A stretch of 64,000 nucleotides of DNA from Polychytrium aggregatum. Taxonomy: Eukaryota; Chytridiomycota; Chytridiomycetes; Polychytriales. Location of the stretch: the NCBI RefSeq assembly GCF_025602895.1, contig NW_026516240.1, positions 62,001 to 126,000 on the forward strand, written 5' to 3'. The position numbers were made by a program, and so were the translations under genes. Shown here piece after piece: positions 44,292-56,568 of this stretch; the first letter of the stretch is position 1, and each line of letters begins with the position of its first letter. The notes beneath the pieces are model-generated. The model saw only the letters and a list, made by a program, of their open reading frames with translations, made no database searches and was not told the origin of the DNA.

Positions 44292-45952
44292 TCAGGCAGC
44301 TTGGTAGTAAAACACGGCGTTCGACTTGAGTACATGGTCGTACTGTGTGATGCGCCAGACACCGTTGGGCATGCACTCGATCGTGCTCGATATCCGCATG
44401 CCTTCGGGTGCATCGGGGAAGCTTGGGGGCAAGACTGGGCTGGGGGCCGAGGGCTGTGGCTGCAGCGAGTTGCACAGAGTGCTGTCGGACTGGGCGGAGG
44501 GCGAGCGCAGGGTCACCGGGCTCTGGGGCTCGCTGTCAACGTCACGGAAGAGGCTCGAGGCTCGCCTGCGCCAGTTGCACGCCTTGAACTGGATGGCGGA
44601 CGGGTAGCGGAAGAGCTGCGAGAGCGCATTAGGCAGCTTTGGCTCGAGGGCAGGGGACGCCGTTGGGGTGGACGGGGTTGGGGTTTGCGGCTCGGTGTCG
44701 AGCGATTCGTAGAGATCCAGGGCACTCTGGGCTCGAGGGGGCTGGGCAACAGGAGCTTGGGTATACGAGCGGCGAAAGTCGACCGAGGAAGCCTTGGCGT
44801 GATGTCCGGGGAAATACGATATCGAGGGCTGCTCGCGCGCTGTGGACAAGTCGGAGGGCGACGAGAGACATTGGCGGTCTGTTAGATGGATCGGAATGAG
44901 CACCATTTCTGGAAGCACGCACCACATCGTACTTCCGTGGCCAGGGGGGGGGCGAGGGATGTACAGGAGCGTACTAGGTCTGCAAGCGACTTACCATCTT
45001 CAAATGCCAGCGCCAGCGGCTTGGGCTGGAAGGTCTTGAGACTTCGAAGGCTGCTCGAGGCATGGATGGTTCTGAGGGGCAGCACCGGGCCAGAGCCGCT
45101 CGGCAGCCCCTGACCAGCAGAGCCAGCCGAGCCCGCAGACTCGAGCGCAGAGGTTGGTTCGACCTCGCCGTCGGCTTGTGGATCGATGCGTGCGTACATG
45201 TCAATGATGTCCCGGGCAGATTCCTCGGGATGACCGTACGGTGGCGAGGAGCACAGCGTCGCGCTGTTTGATGAGCATGCGCTGCACGACGAGCACGATC
45301 CGCAAGAATCCCGTGAGACCAGAACCTGATTGTGCCGGCGGGTGGACTTTGGTTGACCGATAAGGTCCAGCAGCTCCTGCGGATGGCGGTACGATATCTT
45401 TGGGCGAGACGACTTGAATTCTACAGTCGGCTCGGCACGCTGGATCGAGGCTGCCGACCCTTGGGTCTGTGCCGACACAGGCCGATCAGACAGCACGGGC
45501 GGGGCCGGGGTGTCCGGGATGCAAGTGGTGGCGCTGGGCAAGGTCGAGGAAGGCCGCGACATGGACGAGGGCAGGGAGGCAGTTGGAGAGATGGTGGAGG
45601 TGGAGGCGGAGGTGATCGAGGAGATCGTCGCAGTCGAGACCGATGTCGGTGATCCCACAGGCGATCCCACAGGCGATGCGATGGGAGAGGTTGGCGCCAA
45701 CTGGTCGGACTTTGGAATGATGAGGCTGAGCCTGCTGGAGCGGGAGAGGGTCTTGGTCTTTGGCAGCCGTGGAATCAGGAAGCCGATCCAGCTCCTGCGC
45801 TTGGCCGGGTGGCCATCGAGAGATCGCCGCTTGGAGAGAGTGGGCTTGTGGTTGGTGGTGCTGGGGAGCCGTGGGAGCGAGCCGGATGCGGCAGGGAGCC
45901 AAAAGGACTTGCTCGCAGCGGTATCGACGGGTGAGCCGAGCTTGGGGTGCAT
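44292..45952 (-). CDS. Ser/Pro-rich, largely disordered protein
   Basis: Two exons (44995..45952, 44292..44878) give 514 residues; the phase-1 GTAAGT intron joins AFEDG to DRQCLSSPSD. No family recognised. Most of the chain is Ser, Pro and Thr with repeated SP/TP sites, suggesting heavy phosphorylation. An Arg/Lys-rich patch (SKRRSLDGHPAKRRS) could be a nuclear localisation signal, and a Cys/Ser cluster (SCGSCSSCSACSSNSATLC) stands in the middle. Only the last 45 residues, with MRISSTIECMPNGVWRITQYDHV, look folded. That tail resembles a short conserved C-terminal box, but I cannot name it. The ATG giving MHPKLGSP was chosen; the frame is open further upstream, but only from a non-ATG codon. 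A TATA sequence lies about 240 bases upstream. Confidence 0.6.
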
Positions 45953-46189
45953 GGTGGCGGGAGGCCGGGCGGCACAGGCGGACAGATCGGGAGCGGACCC
46001 AGGGGACTCGGGCCAAAAGAGTAGTCGCAGGGGGAGTGATCTGGGGAAGGAGTGTCGACGAAGAGCAAGAGCAGCGAGATGGCAGAGAGCGCAGCTCTGG
46101 AAGATGGACTGTGGGGGGTCGAGGTCTGGGGTGGTGGGATAGGCAGGAGCAGGCAAGCCGACGGAGGGAGAGAGGGCCAGCACGACGAC

Positions 46190-46196
46190 TTATATT
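46190..46196 (-). promoter_or_regulatory. Putative TATA box, Ser/Pro-rich gene
   Basis: AAATATA on the minus strand, about 238 bases upstream of the chosen ATG. Position is plausible for a long 5' UTR; no other support. Confidence 0.3.
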
Positions 46197-47113
46197 TGGT
46201 GGTTGGGTGGTGGTTGAGTGGTTGAGTGGTGGTTGAGTGGTGGTGCTGGTGGTGGGGGAGTTGCGCAACCCAAAGGGCAACGGGGCCAAGCGCAAATGGC
46301 GGGAAGAGGCGCAACGGCGGTGGGGGAGGGCAGTGTGTTCCTGCGGTGGGACTGCGATGGGACTGCAATGGGACTGCAACGGGACTGCGATGGCTCTGCG
46401 GTGGAGAGTTATAAAAGAAGACCAAGTTGCAGAACTGCCAAGGCGGGGCCGTCGCTGAGAAAGCAGCTTGGGCACACGGCGGGCAAGGGACATGGCGATG
46501 TCGATAGCGCCGATCTGGCGCCGATCTGGCGCCGATCCGGCGCCGGCAAGAAAAAAACTTTTTTTACTTTCGCAGACACGGGAGTCTTATCAGAGCGCCT
46601 TCAGAACGACGGCATCTTTGGGGAGGGGTTGAAAGGCGAGCAAAAGATGTAAACGCTTTGCCGAGGACAAGCCCGCGCAGACAAGCCGCCGAGGACAAGC
46701 CCGGAACGTGTGCAGCCGCGGCCCAATCCCCACAGAAGATACGGCATTGCATGCTCGTGCGCCGCGGGTGGCTTTGCGCGCTGTCGCCATGCCCGTTGTT
46801 GGTGCTCAGCGCCGCGGGTGTCTTGTTTGGGTGTCGCGGGGTCTTGGTGGGCGGTGTGTCCTCCCGAGCAATCCACATCGATTCAGACCACGGGCAATTC
46901 AGGCCACAGCGATACACAGTCCGCACAGCGTATCGATCCTCGCCGCTGTTGCATCCTGCCGGCCTTTGCTGGTGCGGAAAACGGGCACCTTGTCGGCTGC
47001 TGCTGCGTCGCCATGCCGGGCGTGCTTTCCCTGTGCCCACGGCCCGTTTCGCCATCGTGCCCGGCGATGGCGGGAGGCACTTGCTCCAGCGGGCGAAGGG
47101 CGGCCTGGACGGA

Positions 47114-47234
47114 CTGCATTCGATGCAAGTGCATTCGATGCAAGTGCATTCGATGCGAGTGCATTCGATGCGAGTGCATTCGATGCGAGTGCATTCGATG
47201 CGAGTGCATTCGATGCGAGTGCATTCGATGGACT
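47114..47234. repeat. 15-bp minisatellite, about eight copies
   Basis: Unit GTGCATTCGATGC(G/A)A, the first copies with A and the later ones with G at the variable position. It lies about 100 bases past the Vps10 stop, probably in the 3' UTR or flank. Confidence 0.95.
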
Positions 47235-47336
47235 GCATGATGCTCTTGTATTGACGAGACTATCATCAGAAAGTGTGTCGTTCTCGCCCGGAGGGCCAGC
47301 TGAAATGCACCGTCATCTCTGCCACGGCGAGTTGGC

Positions 47337-50300
47337 TCAGTAGTCCTCGAGCTCTTCCAGGCTTGTGTCGTTTTCAAACACTAGGAACTCATCGCCCTGC
47401 ACCGCAGAGTATCCCTGGCCTGCGGACGGCCGCCGGCCGCCGAGACGGGCGACCAGCCGACCCCACGAAGGGCCGAGCACTCCGCGCAGCCTCTCGCCAA
47501 CCAGCTCGCTGGCTTCGCGGATGTATCCCCAGGCAGCAGCAAAATACGCGGTGGCACGCTCCAACATGTCGTCGGCATAGCGACCGGTGCTTTCGCCCAT
47601 GCCGGTTTCGTCGTCGGGGAGCCTGCAAGAACAGATCCAGATCCGGGCCAATCTAAGGTCAGACCGCCGCCAGACACATCGAGCACAGCTCCGCTCTGCA
47701 TCTCCATCCTGCACACATCCTCCATCCTGTACAGATCCTCCATCCCGCACACATCCTCCATCCTGTGCACATCATCACCTGTGCTCGTACCTGATGCGGC
47801 CGGTGTTGCCGTACTTGCGCTTGTACTGGACAAAGCAGAATGTCACGCCTCCAGCGAATCCTGCCGAAAGGAGGCCGTACCAGAGCACGGTAAGGACGGT
47901 CGAGGAGCCTGTAACGCGGGGATGAGACGCAGTTTAGTATGGGCACACCGATGCAGTCTCCCCACCCCTTGGCGCCCTTGCTTCGCGACTTACCACTTGT
48001 GGTGGAGCAAGTCCGGTATTCAGCTTCATACTCAGACTCGACGCCGCCCGAGCAGCCGCTGTTCTTCAGCTTGATGTAGCCCTTGGTAATGCGCATCTTG
48101 CCGTCGCGGCAGACCGACTGCAGGCGCCGCTGGTTGGGGGTCGGGATGCACTTGCCGTTGCCGCTCGGGTCGAGGTAGTAAAGGTTGTCGCACTCAAAGT
48201 CCTCGCGCGTGCACTCGCAGCTGGTGACCGACTGGGGCACCCTGTAGTTTTCGCCAATCTGGCAGTCGCGGTCGCGCTTGCGGCGATAGTACTTGACCTG
48301 TATGCAAGCAAGAAAGCAAGTAAGCAGGCAGTCAGGTTAACGCATAAGCAGGCAAGTGAGGGCAACCCGCCGCCAGCTCTCCCCACAGCTGCGAGCTTCG
48401 ATCGCAATCTCGTCGTTCCTACCTCTTTGCCAAAGGCACACTTGCCGCCGTTGAGCTTGGGCAGACTCCACAGCTCGTAGTCGCTGGCCTCGGGGTTCTT
48501 CTCGTTGAGCTCGCACTTGCGCGTCCAGATCTTGGAAAAGTCGAGATGGACAGCGGCCATGCCGTGGAAGCTCTGGCCTCGGTCGCCGCCCGATACACGT
48601 CCAAACAGGATAAAGTGCGACTGCATTCCGTGCGGCTCGGTCACCAGATGCGTCACTCGGAACTTGACGCCGCTCAGTTCGCCCGTGGTGATCTTGTAGT
48701 CCGAGAAGCTCTGGCCCGAGTTGGTCGAGTACCTATCAACCGCGGCAGATTGATCAGTGCAAACCCCCATCGAGAGCCAGCCAGCGTCCAAGTGCATGGC
48801 ATAATCAAGGCGGCGCTCAACCTCAGGGCACAATGCTGCAAAGGCAACACAACTCTCTCTCTCCAATTTGCTTACTTAATATAGTCTGTCGACTGCTCGT
48901 CGTTCACAAGCAGCATAATCGAGCCGTGGTCTCCAAACTCGTAGAGGTGTGCGTCCTTCGTGATTTCCGTCCAGGTCTGTCCCGCGTCGTTCGACAGGAA
49001 CACGTCGCCGTGGTTGTATTCCGTCAGGGACGAGCCGACATTACCGACGCCCATGATCAGTCCGATCGCTGACGACGACGAGAACATATCGTTTTTGTCG
49101 CGCCGTTCCGTGAACGAGTGCAGATTCAGGTAGCACTCGGATCCTTCGCAAGAGTAGCGGGCGCCTTGCGAGTCGTGGCTCGGGGGTTTGAGCGTCAGCC
49201 AGGTTTCACCTGGAAGGAAACAAACACAGGTCAACACCGACCCATAGCGGCGCCTGTCGTCCGAGATGGGCTGCGATCTACACCTGCACTATCGCTCATC
49301 GTGGGCTTACCCTCGTCATAGGTGATTACGGTGCGGATCGATTTGGTCGCTCCGTTGAGCACCTGGTTGGCATTCTGCACTTCGTTGAGAAGGGCGATGC
49401 CCTCGACGCCTTGCATCTTCTCATAGTCGACATATCTGTTTAAATCGACGGAGAAGTATCGGCAATAGCATCAGCATCGGGACGAAGCAAAGATTCCGAT
49501 CCGCATTGAATCACCCAATGGCCGCCGGCGTGGATTGCAGATTCAGTCCCCCCCCCCATTTCATTACGTTTTCCTGTGTCAACCCTCGTCCCTTCCCTCA
49601 ACCATGCCACGTACCCATCGGTGTTGCGGTTCGTGTGATCGCGCGCACGGGTAAAAATGGTGCCGTTTGCGTTGGATCGGAAGAGAGCACCAAACTCCTT
49701 GCCGCGCAGGGTGTTGACAAAGACATCGACATTCAGGAATCCGGTGTGGCTGTCCAGGACCGTGTAGCCGTGCTCGGGGACGACAAAGTCGCTTGGGAAA
49801 ACCGCCGGCGACCAGTTGACGCCGTCGCGGGTGACTTGCAGTTCGATCTCGCTCTTCTCGGGATGTTGCTGAGTGGCAACGCATCAAACAAACCATCACA
49901 GCGGAAATGCATGAACACGTCAGTTCAATCGACGTCGAAGTCGATGGGGATGTGCAGGCGAAACGCTCGACACTCAGCCATCAGCCATCAGCCATCAGCC
50001 ATCAGCCATCAGCCATCAGCCATCAGCCATCAGCCATCAGCCATCAGCCATCAGCCATCAGCCATCAGCCATCAGCCATCAGCCATCAGCCATCAGCGGC
50101 CAGGCGCGCGATACTGCACCACCTACCACAGCTGCGATCATATACTCCTCGTTGATGACCAGGCGGAAGCCGCGCTCAAACAGCCGTGTCCAGGTCCGGC
50201 CCAGATCGTTGGTGACCGACAAATCGATCGGCATGCGTGGTCCAAATAGAATCTGGCTCCCCTTCTTGTCTCGATAGGCCGTACAAAACACCGTGTCCTT

Positions 50301-53300
50301 GTTGGGCCCGTTGAACTCGGCGCCCCGGCCCCAGAGGCAGCTTCGGGTATATGAGTCGATCTTGTACCAATGCTGTCCGTGGTCCTTGCTGTAGAAGGTC
50401 TCGGTGTGGCAGTTGGTGTTTGTGCTTGTGTCGCCGCAGTCGATGCCGGCCGTGAACAGGAGCCAGTCAGGCTCCTCCGGGTGCGTGATCAAAGGCACGG
50501 CATCATAGAGCCCGGCAATGGGCGTGACATTGGGAACCTGGAAATGGTGGAGCGTCTTGCCCTGGTCGTCAGAGTAGTACACCACGGCGCCCTTGCGAGC
50601 CAGGAAATATGCGCGTTTGGGACGGAACGGGTCCTGGTAGATTTGCTGGACTGGGAAGCTCTGCGAGGTCAGCATCTCCTTCCATTCGATGCCGTTGTCG
50701 TGGCTCTGCCACAGATTGCCGGCCACGTCGAGAATCACGATGGTCGAGGTGCCGTTGTAGTACATGTACTCTTGCAGAGAGTGCTCGAACAGCCGGGTAT
50801 TCATCACGATCTCGCCAGTGCCAGCGACAAAGTCGTCGCACTCGCGCTCGATCGTATGAGTCTTGTCGAGGCCGCCCTTGCATCGCGACGCAGAGAGCTT
50901 GCGGTAGCCAGAACGGCCCTTGTATGTCTTGCCCTTGGGACACTTGGCCGGCTGCTGCGGGTCCTTGCCGTACAACACGCACTTGCCCGTGGCATCTCGC
51001 CAAAAATCAACATCGCTGCGGTGGTCGAGAGCAACAGCGGCGTCAGGGACACATGCGTGCGGTCGGCGTACAGGGCTGCAGCATCGATCAGAGGGAATAG
51101 AGGGCACCGCCGGGTAGGTGGTGGAGAGGCTGACGCTCACCATTCGTAGTCCGACTCGGAGCACTCGCAAACCTGAAGGTTCTGTTCCAGCGACTCAAAC
51201 TCGTGTCCGATATAGCACACAGCCTCTTCCTTGCGGCGCCAGTATTCGATCTTTTGGCCAAGGAAGCAGCGCGAGCCGTCGGTGGCCTGGTTGGGGTCAT
51301 GCAGCGACCATTTCTCAAAATCGGCCGAGTCGCCCTTGGCGTTCTTGTCAAAGACGCACTGACGTTCAAAGAGCGGCGTCATGTCGATTCCGATGAGGAC
51401 CAGTACAGGGTCCTCAAAGATCTCTTCCCACGACGATCTCGGGTACATGCCCGTGATGATGAACCTGCGGCCGGTGCCGTCGGGGACGCTGGAGATGCCC
51501 GTGACCTTGATGTTCTTGTCCGAGAACCGGTGCTCCGCCCAGTGCACGCCAAAGTCCCAGGAGTAGCTGTGGTGGCAGAGTCGTCTCGGGGGTTAGTCTC
51601 TGCAGATCCGCGGCCGGCCTGGTGGTGCTCACAGTACCGAAAAAAACACTGCCGCCAATCGCTACTCACGAAATGACATTGACGGGCTCTTCGTCATTCA
51701 CAAGCACAATGATGCTGCCATGGTCGCCCAAGGCCCACAGGTGCGCCTCCTTGCGGATTTCGGACCAAGTCTGACCGCCATCGCGGGTCATGAACATATC
51801 CGACTCGGTGTACTTGGCCAGCGTTCCGCCAACGCTTCCAACGGCGACCATTGTTCCGGGAGCACCCTTGGCACTGTGGCGAGTGACGATTTCGGTGCGG
51901 TCGAACTGCGCGGCAGCGTAGAGGTTGAGGTGGCAGCTCTCGAGGCTCTTGCCGCTGCAGAACTCGCTCCCTTGTGAATCGGTCTTGGGAGGGATGATGA
52001 CCTTCCAGGTGGCGCCGTCATCGTAAGTGATCATGGTCTTGATTTGCTTCTTGGCACCAAGAGTCAGCTGATCGACATTGGCGATCTGGTTGGCGACAAC
52101 AATGCCTTCGATGCCATGCATCTTTTCCACATCAACTGGAGGTAGCAAGAGTTATAGCCATTGCCCACCATCGGACGAGCGGAATGGGTGAGAATGGGTG
52201 AGTCTGAGAGTGGGCGGTGTTCAGATCTCGCAGGCCTCACATCGACGCGCAGAGCTCGCATCGGCGCGCAAGAATCAAATCAATCGCCGCCTCTTACCCT
52301 GTCCAAACATGTTGCGGTTGGTGTTGGCCAGGCTGCGGGTGTAAAAGGTTCCGTTTTCGTTTGAGCCGAACAGTGCACCGTACTCCTGGCCAAACTTGAG
52401 GGACTGGGCCACGTCGATGAACAGGCCGTTGGAAGTCGATTCCAAAATGGTATAGGACTGTGAAGCGGCATCAACATCACATAGCACAAATTAGTCGCAA
52501 GTGAGCCACCACGATCCTCTGGGAGGCCCCGTCAAGATCCGTGGCCGCTCTGCCGCCACTCAATAGTCAGCCGGACAACTGGATGTGCGTGGCGCCTGAG
52601 ACCGATGCACTCGCTGAGCCATGTCGGCCACATCCACCACGGATCAACGCTGTCTAGCCACGCAGACTCACCGCCTTCTCGATGTGGATGTTGGGTGGGA
52701 ACTGAGCATCGACAAAGGTCACGCCATCGGTCGAAGCCTTGAGCTGCAGGTCGTTTCCGTTCTCCTGCACGAGAGCGCCATGAGACAGACCGTCAGAAAC
52801 ACAGCCGCAGTCACAGCATGCGATGCATTTTTGAGATGCAACTGCTGGATCGCATCTCCAGCCAAAAGCAGTTTGAGCAGACCTGGCCACTCACCACTGC
52901 GACCACCAAAACGCCCTTGACCACATAAAAGTTGGCGACGCCCTTCTCCAGGAGCACGCGCTTGCTCTTGCCGCCGTTCTGGATCATCACGAGCTGCATC
53001 GGGTTTTCCTTGGTGCCGTGTCCGCCATAGGCATCCTGGGGCGTGTCTCCGCCCTTGTACTTGAAGCCCATGCAGTAGACGGCATCGTCCGGGATGTTCT
53101 TGGTGGCAAAGCCAAAGTCGCGGGCCCACACACACTTCTGGACCCACGTATCGACCGTCGTCCAGCTCTTGCCGTGGTCTTTGGTGATGTGCGCCGTTGT
53201 GAAGCACGAGCGTGCGTCGGGGCAGCCCTGACCGCCGCTGACAAAGACGAGATAGTCCGGGTGGTCCGGGTGGTAGTCCAGGATCTCGACGCCGAGGGTG

Positions 53301-56300
53301 TTGTATGGGGCCGGCGTGTCAAGCTTCTTCAGGGACGACTCCGAGTCGCCGAGGCGGTCGTCTGTGTACCAGGTGGCTTGTCCGCTCGATACGAAAAAGT
53401 AGGCGCGGGTCGGGACGCTCTCGTGGATGCCGGCGAGGAGCACGCCGCCCTGCTTGGCCAGCGCCGTGGACAACCGCCAATTGAGGCCCTCGTCGTCCGA
53501 CTTCCAGATCTCGCCATTGTTCTCGGTCCTCAGCATGACGTGGCTCGAGTTGGGGAAGTAGTAGAAGCGGTCGATGTCGTCGCTCAAGGTTGTGCGGGTG
53601 ATCTTTGGCTGGTTGCCCTCGGGCAGCTCGACCTTGCCGTTGCCGCCGTTACCACCATTCTTGCCATCGTCGAGCTTCTGGCAGTCCTTGAGGACAGGCT
53701 CGGCTCGGTTGACGCCACCTTCACAGACGTTCCCTGGGATCTTGCGGTAGCCCGACTTGCCTTTGTACTGCTTGCCCACTTTGCAGTCCAGCGGCTGGTC
53801 GTGAATCGGCCCCGCCTGGATGCACTTGAGGGAGCTGCTGGTCTGCGGGTCAGGCGCAAAGTTGTAGTCGCACTCAAAGTCGTCGTCGGTGCAGGGGCAC
53901 TTCTTGACATCCAGCTGGAGCTTGTGGAACTTTTGTCCAATGTAGCAGTCCGCGTCGGCCTTGCGACGGTAGTAGCCAGTCTCCTGGCCCATGACGCAGC
54001 TGCCTCCATAGGCCTCCTTCTGGGGCATCCACTCCTCCACGTCGCGGCTGGCACCGGGGTTTTGAGGATCAATGTCGCACTTGCGCGAGAGGGTCTTTTC
54101 AAAGTCGAGGTGGACGACGTACAGGCTGTTGAGGTCGGATGCGTCGGTGACGAGGATAATCATCTTGGTCGAGGTCGACTCGGGGTCGATCATGGTCAGC
54201 CAGGGCTGCCAACTCTTGCCGCCGTCAAGCTGGAGCGTGTGCTTGGTCCAGTCCTTTCCGCGGTTCCAGGAATACAAAACATAGTCGACAGAGTCCTGAT
54301 CGGGAACAAGCACGATGAGCGAGCCCATGTCTCCGGATTCGTACTTGTGCGGGCCCTTGTAGATCGCAGTCCAGGTCAGGCCGCCGTCGGCGGAAAGGAA
54401 CGTGTCGCATTTGCGGTATGGCTGGAGATACTTGCCGACAGAGCCGACACCGATGATGATTCCTGGAGCAGACATAGTGCTGAAGACGCGACCGATGTTG
54501 TGTGGACGGGTGATCGAGTGCAGATGGAGCTTGCAGGAGGTATCGGTGGTTGGGCTGCAGTCCCAGCTGCGGCCGTCGGCATTCTTCGCGGGGGGCTTGA
54601 GCGATGTCCATTTGGAACCCTCGTGGAAGGAGATTTTGGAAACCAGACGCTTGTCGTCCTCGGACCGGTCACCGGACTGCATTTCCTCCCAGTTGTCGAC
54701 GACGTTCGCAAACAAGATGCCAGAGTAGACGGGGGTCTGGATACGCTCAAAGTCAACGAGGCCGGCTTTGTTGCGGTTGGTGTGTTCGAGGGACGACACG
54801 AAATACGAGCCGTTGGAGTTGGAGTACAGCAGCGTTCCGAACGACTGAGCCTGGCCGTTGGGCTTGCCGCGCAGGATGTCGACCATAAGCGAGTGCTTTG
54901 ACGATTCGAGGATGGTGTATGCCTGTGGGACCAAGACCGCGGGAGTCGAATCGCATGAGAGTCGAGGCCAAAGGTGCTTTTCGGTATGGCTCCGTCCAAA
55001 CTGTGCCAGTGTTGCATCTCCAGCCAAAGCAATCAAGCAATCAAGCAATCAAGCAATCAAAGCGGTCACTCACCATCTGGTTGGTGCTGATCGCAGTCGG
55101 AAATTTGGCACGCTCAAAGTCTTGGCCATCGGTGCTGACATAGAGCTCATGGCCTTCGTTGTTGGGCTTCATCTAGAAAATGGTCAGCGAGTGCATGATA
55201 TTGAGTATACAGCAGCAGCGAAGCAGATGTACATGCCATCGCCTCTGATGGAGGTGAGAGCGGAGGCCGAAGCAGCCGGCGGATGTCCTACCGAGACCAC
55301 AACGAGGTACTTTTCAATCAGACCAAGCGAAACCGCGCCACCGTTGATGGAGATCACGTCCTTCTTGTCCCCAGCAAAGAAAGTCGAGGAGCGAACGAGA
55401 CGCAAGTCGATGATGTTCTTGGACGACTGGCTGCCCTTCTTTGCAGAGTCGGGGAACTCGGTGCAGAAGATCGTGTCGGTCGGGGCATTGTCGAAAGCAG
55501 CCGAGCCCAGGGCCCAGGTGCAGTCCGAGACATAGCTCAGGAGCTTGGACGGAGTGGTGCGGAAAAAGTTTTCCGTGTAGTAAGCCTGTTGGAAGGAGAG
55601 TCGGCGTGCGCTAAAGTCAGCGTTCCACGGACGTACCCTGCAAGCCAGGGGAATAGACCCGATGCAAGTGGTCGAGCCATCGAGAAATTGGGGCAACGGA
55701 AGCCCCAGACAATCGAGCGGGGAGAGGATATGAACCGCAGCGATGGCAGAGTGCTCAAGAACGGCCTCGAGGATGACCCGGCTTGGATGGCTTACCACTT
55801 GGTTGCACTGCAACGAGCTATCGCACTCCTCGCCAAAGTAGATCATGTAGCCGGCCCGCTTGGCGTGGAAGCGGATCAAGGACCCAGGGGCAAGCGACGA
55901 AGGGGGCTGCGGTGTCGTGAAGGAGTCCCAGTTGAGACCCTTGTCGACGGTTATGTAGTGCTTCTTGTCCAGAGTGATGACAACGGCCTGTCGCAGGTGG
56001 GTGGGCCGAATCAGTGAGATGCACAGATAGTGTGGAGATGCTCAAGTGTATGCACCCCTGCTAGCCACGCCTCGACGCTGCTTGGACTCAGGCCGCCGGC
56101 GTGCCTGGTACGGATCGTGACATACCGTGCTATCCTCAAAGGGATGTTGGATCAAATCGTAGGCAGACGAGTCCGGAATATCGGTCACTTTGGACCAATC
56201 CTTGCCTTCGTTGGCAGACCGCCAGACCCTTCCAGTGTATGCCTCAAGGTATAGTATGACCTGCGAGCGAGCGAGGCAGGGGTCAGTGGAATCCGGGAGT

Positions 56301-56568
56301 GTGCGCTTGACCTTCTGAATCGGGCTGCGGAGCCACATCGCATGACCGGAGCGACTCGGCCGGCCATGCGGGAAGGTCGGCGCCGGGAGGAGCTTACAGA
56401 GGAATCCTTGAAATAGAAGAGCTTCTTTGGAGCGTTCTCAAAACGGGTGATCTTGGTCACCAAGTTGCTGTCTTGCGGAGCGGCATGCACAAGCGACAGA
56501 CCGAGCAGACCGAGCAGCAGCACGGCGAGCCACGGCAGCCGCACCAGGCGAGTCCTGGACCGATCCAT
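47337..56568 (-). CDS. VPS10: Vps10-type sorting receptor with three VPS10 domains
   Basis: Eighteen exons stay in one frame (6684 nt, 2227 residues): 56398..56568, 56126..56260, 55796..55987, 55292..55585, 55074..55172, 52895..54922, 52672..52764, 52298..52457, 51670..52135, 51141..51566, 50127..51015, 49615..49868, 49311..49435, 48876..49209, 48423..48732, 47994..48297, 47791..47908, 47337..47622. A signal peptide (WLAVLLLGLLGLSLVHA) starts the protein. Three VPS10 propellers follow (about 30-575, 715-1330 and 1410-1980), each closed by a 10CC Cys module with a YRRK or YWRRK motif and a C-x-C...FEC, SDYEC or FEC segment. A single membrane span (about 2096-2116) leads to a 95-residue tail with YSAV, a YxxPhi sorting signal, and an acidic EFLVFENDTSLEELEDY end. 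Vps10/sortilins carry hydrolases from Golgi to vacuole with retromer recycling. Yeast Vps10 has two such domains; three is unusual. Confidence 0.93.
47685..47775. repeat. Imperfect 18-bp repeat in a VPS10 intron
   Basis: Four to five imperfect units of TCCATCCTGCACACATCC type in the last intron of the VPS10 gene (47623..47790). Confidence 0.8.
49974..50096. repeat. Heptanucleotide minisatellite (CAGCCAT)n in a VPS10 intron
   Basis: About seventeen perfect copies of CAGCCAT inside the intron 49869..50126. Frames through it read SHQPSAI repeats and are not coding. Confidence 0.95.
55027..55062. repeat. 8-bp tandem repeat in a VPS10 intron
   Basis: Four copies of GCAATCAA near the donor end of the intron 54923..55073. 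Confidence 0.85.

Larger units (their letters stand above)
45953..47336. other. Spacer between Vps10 3' end and Ser/Pro-rich gene 5' end
   Basis: About 1.4 kb. Contains TATATTT at 46190-46196 in promoter position for the minus-strand gene, tandem GGTGGTTGAGT units (46200-46245), GGGACTGC(A/G)ATG units (46347-46393), GGCGCCGATCT repeats (46512-46543), an A7C T7 palindrome (46553-46566) and a 15-bp minisatellite. No convincing coding frame. Confidence 0.6.

Noticed and set aside
45953-46183. N-terminal extension of the Ser/Pro-rich protein
   Set aside because: It has no ATG start and would extend to within a few bases of the TATA-like sequence.
46564-47238. Minus-strand 224-codon frame with IECTRIECTR repeats
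   Set aside because: Artefact of the 15-bp minisatellite, whose length keeps one frame open.
49974-50096. Regular repeat array that could be mistaken for a CRISPR array
   Set aside because: The units are a contiguous 7-bp satellite with no spacers, in a eukaryotic intron.
47337-56568. Three separate VPS10 genes in tandem
   Set aside because: Only one signal peptide (5') and one membrane span (3') exist, and 18 exons join in one frame across all domain borders.
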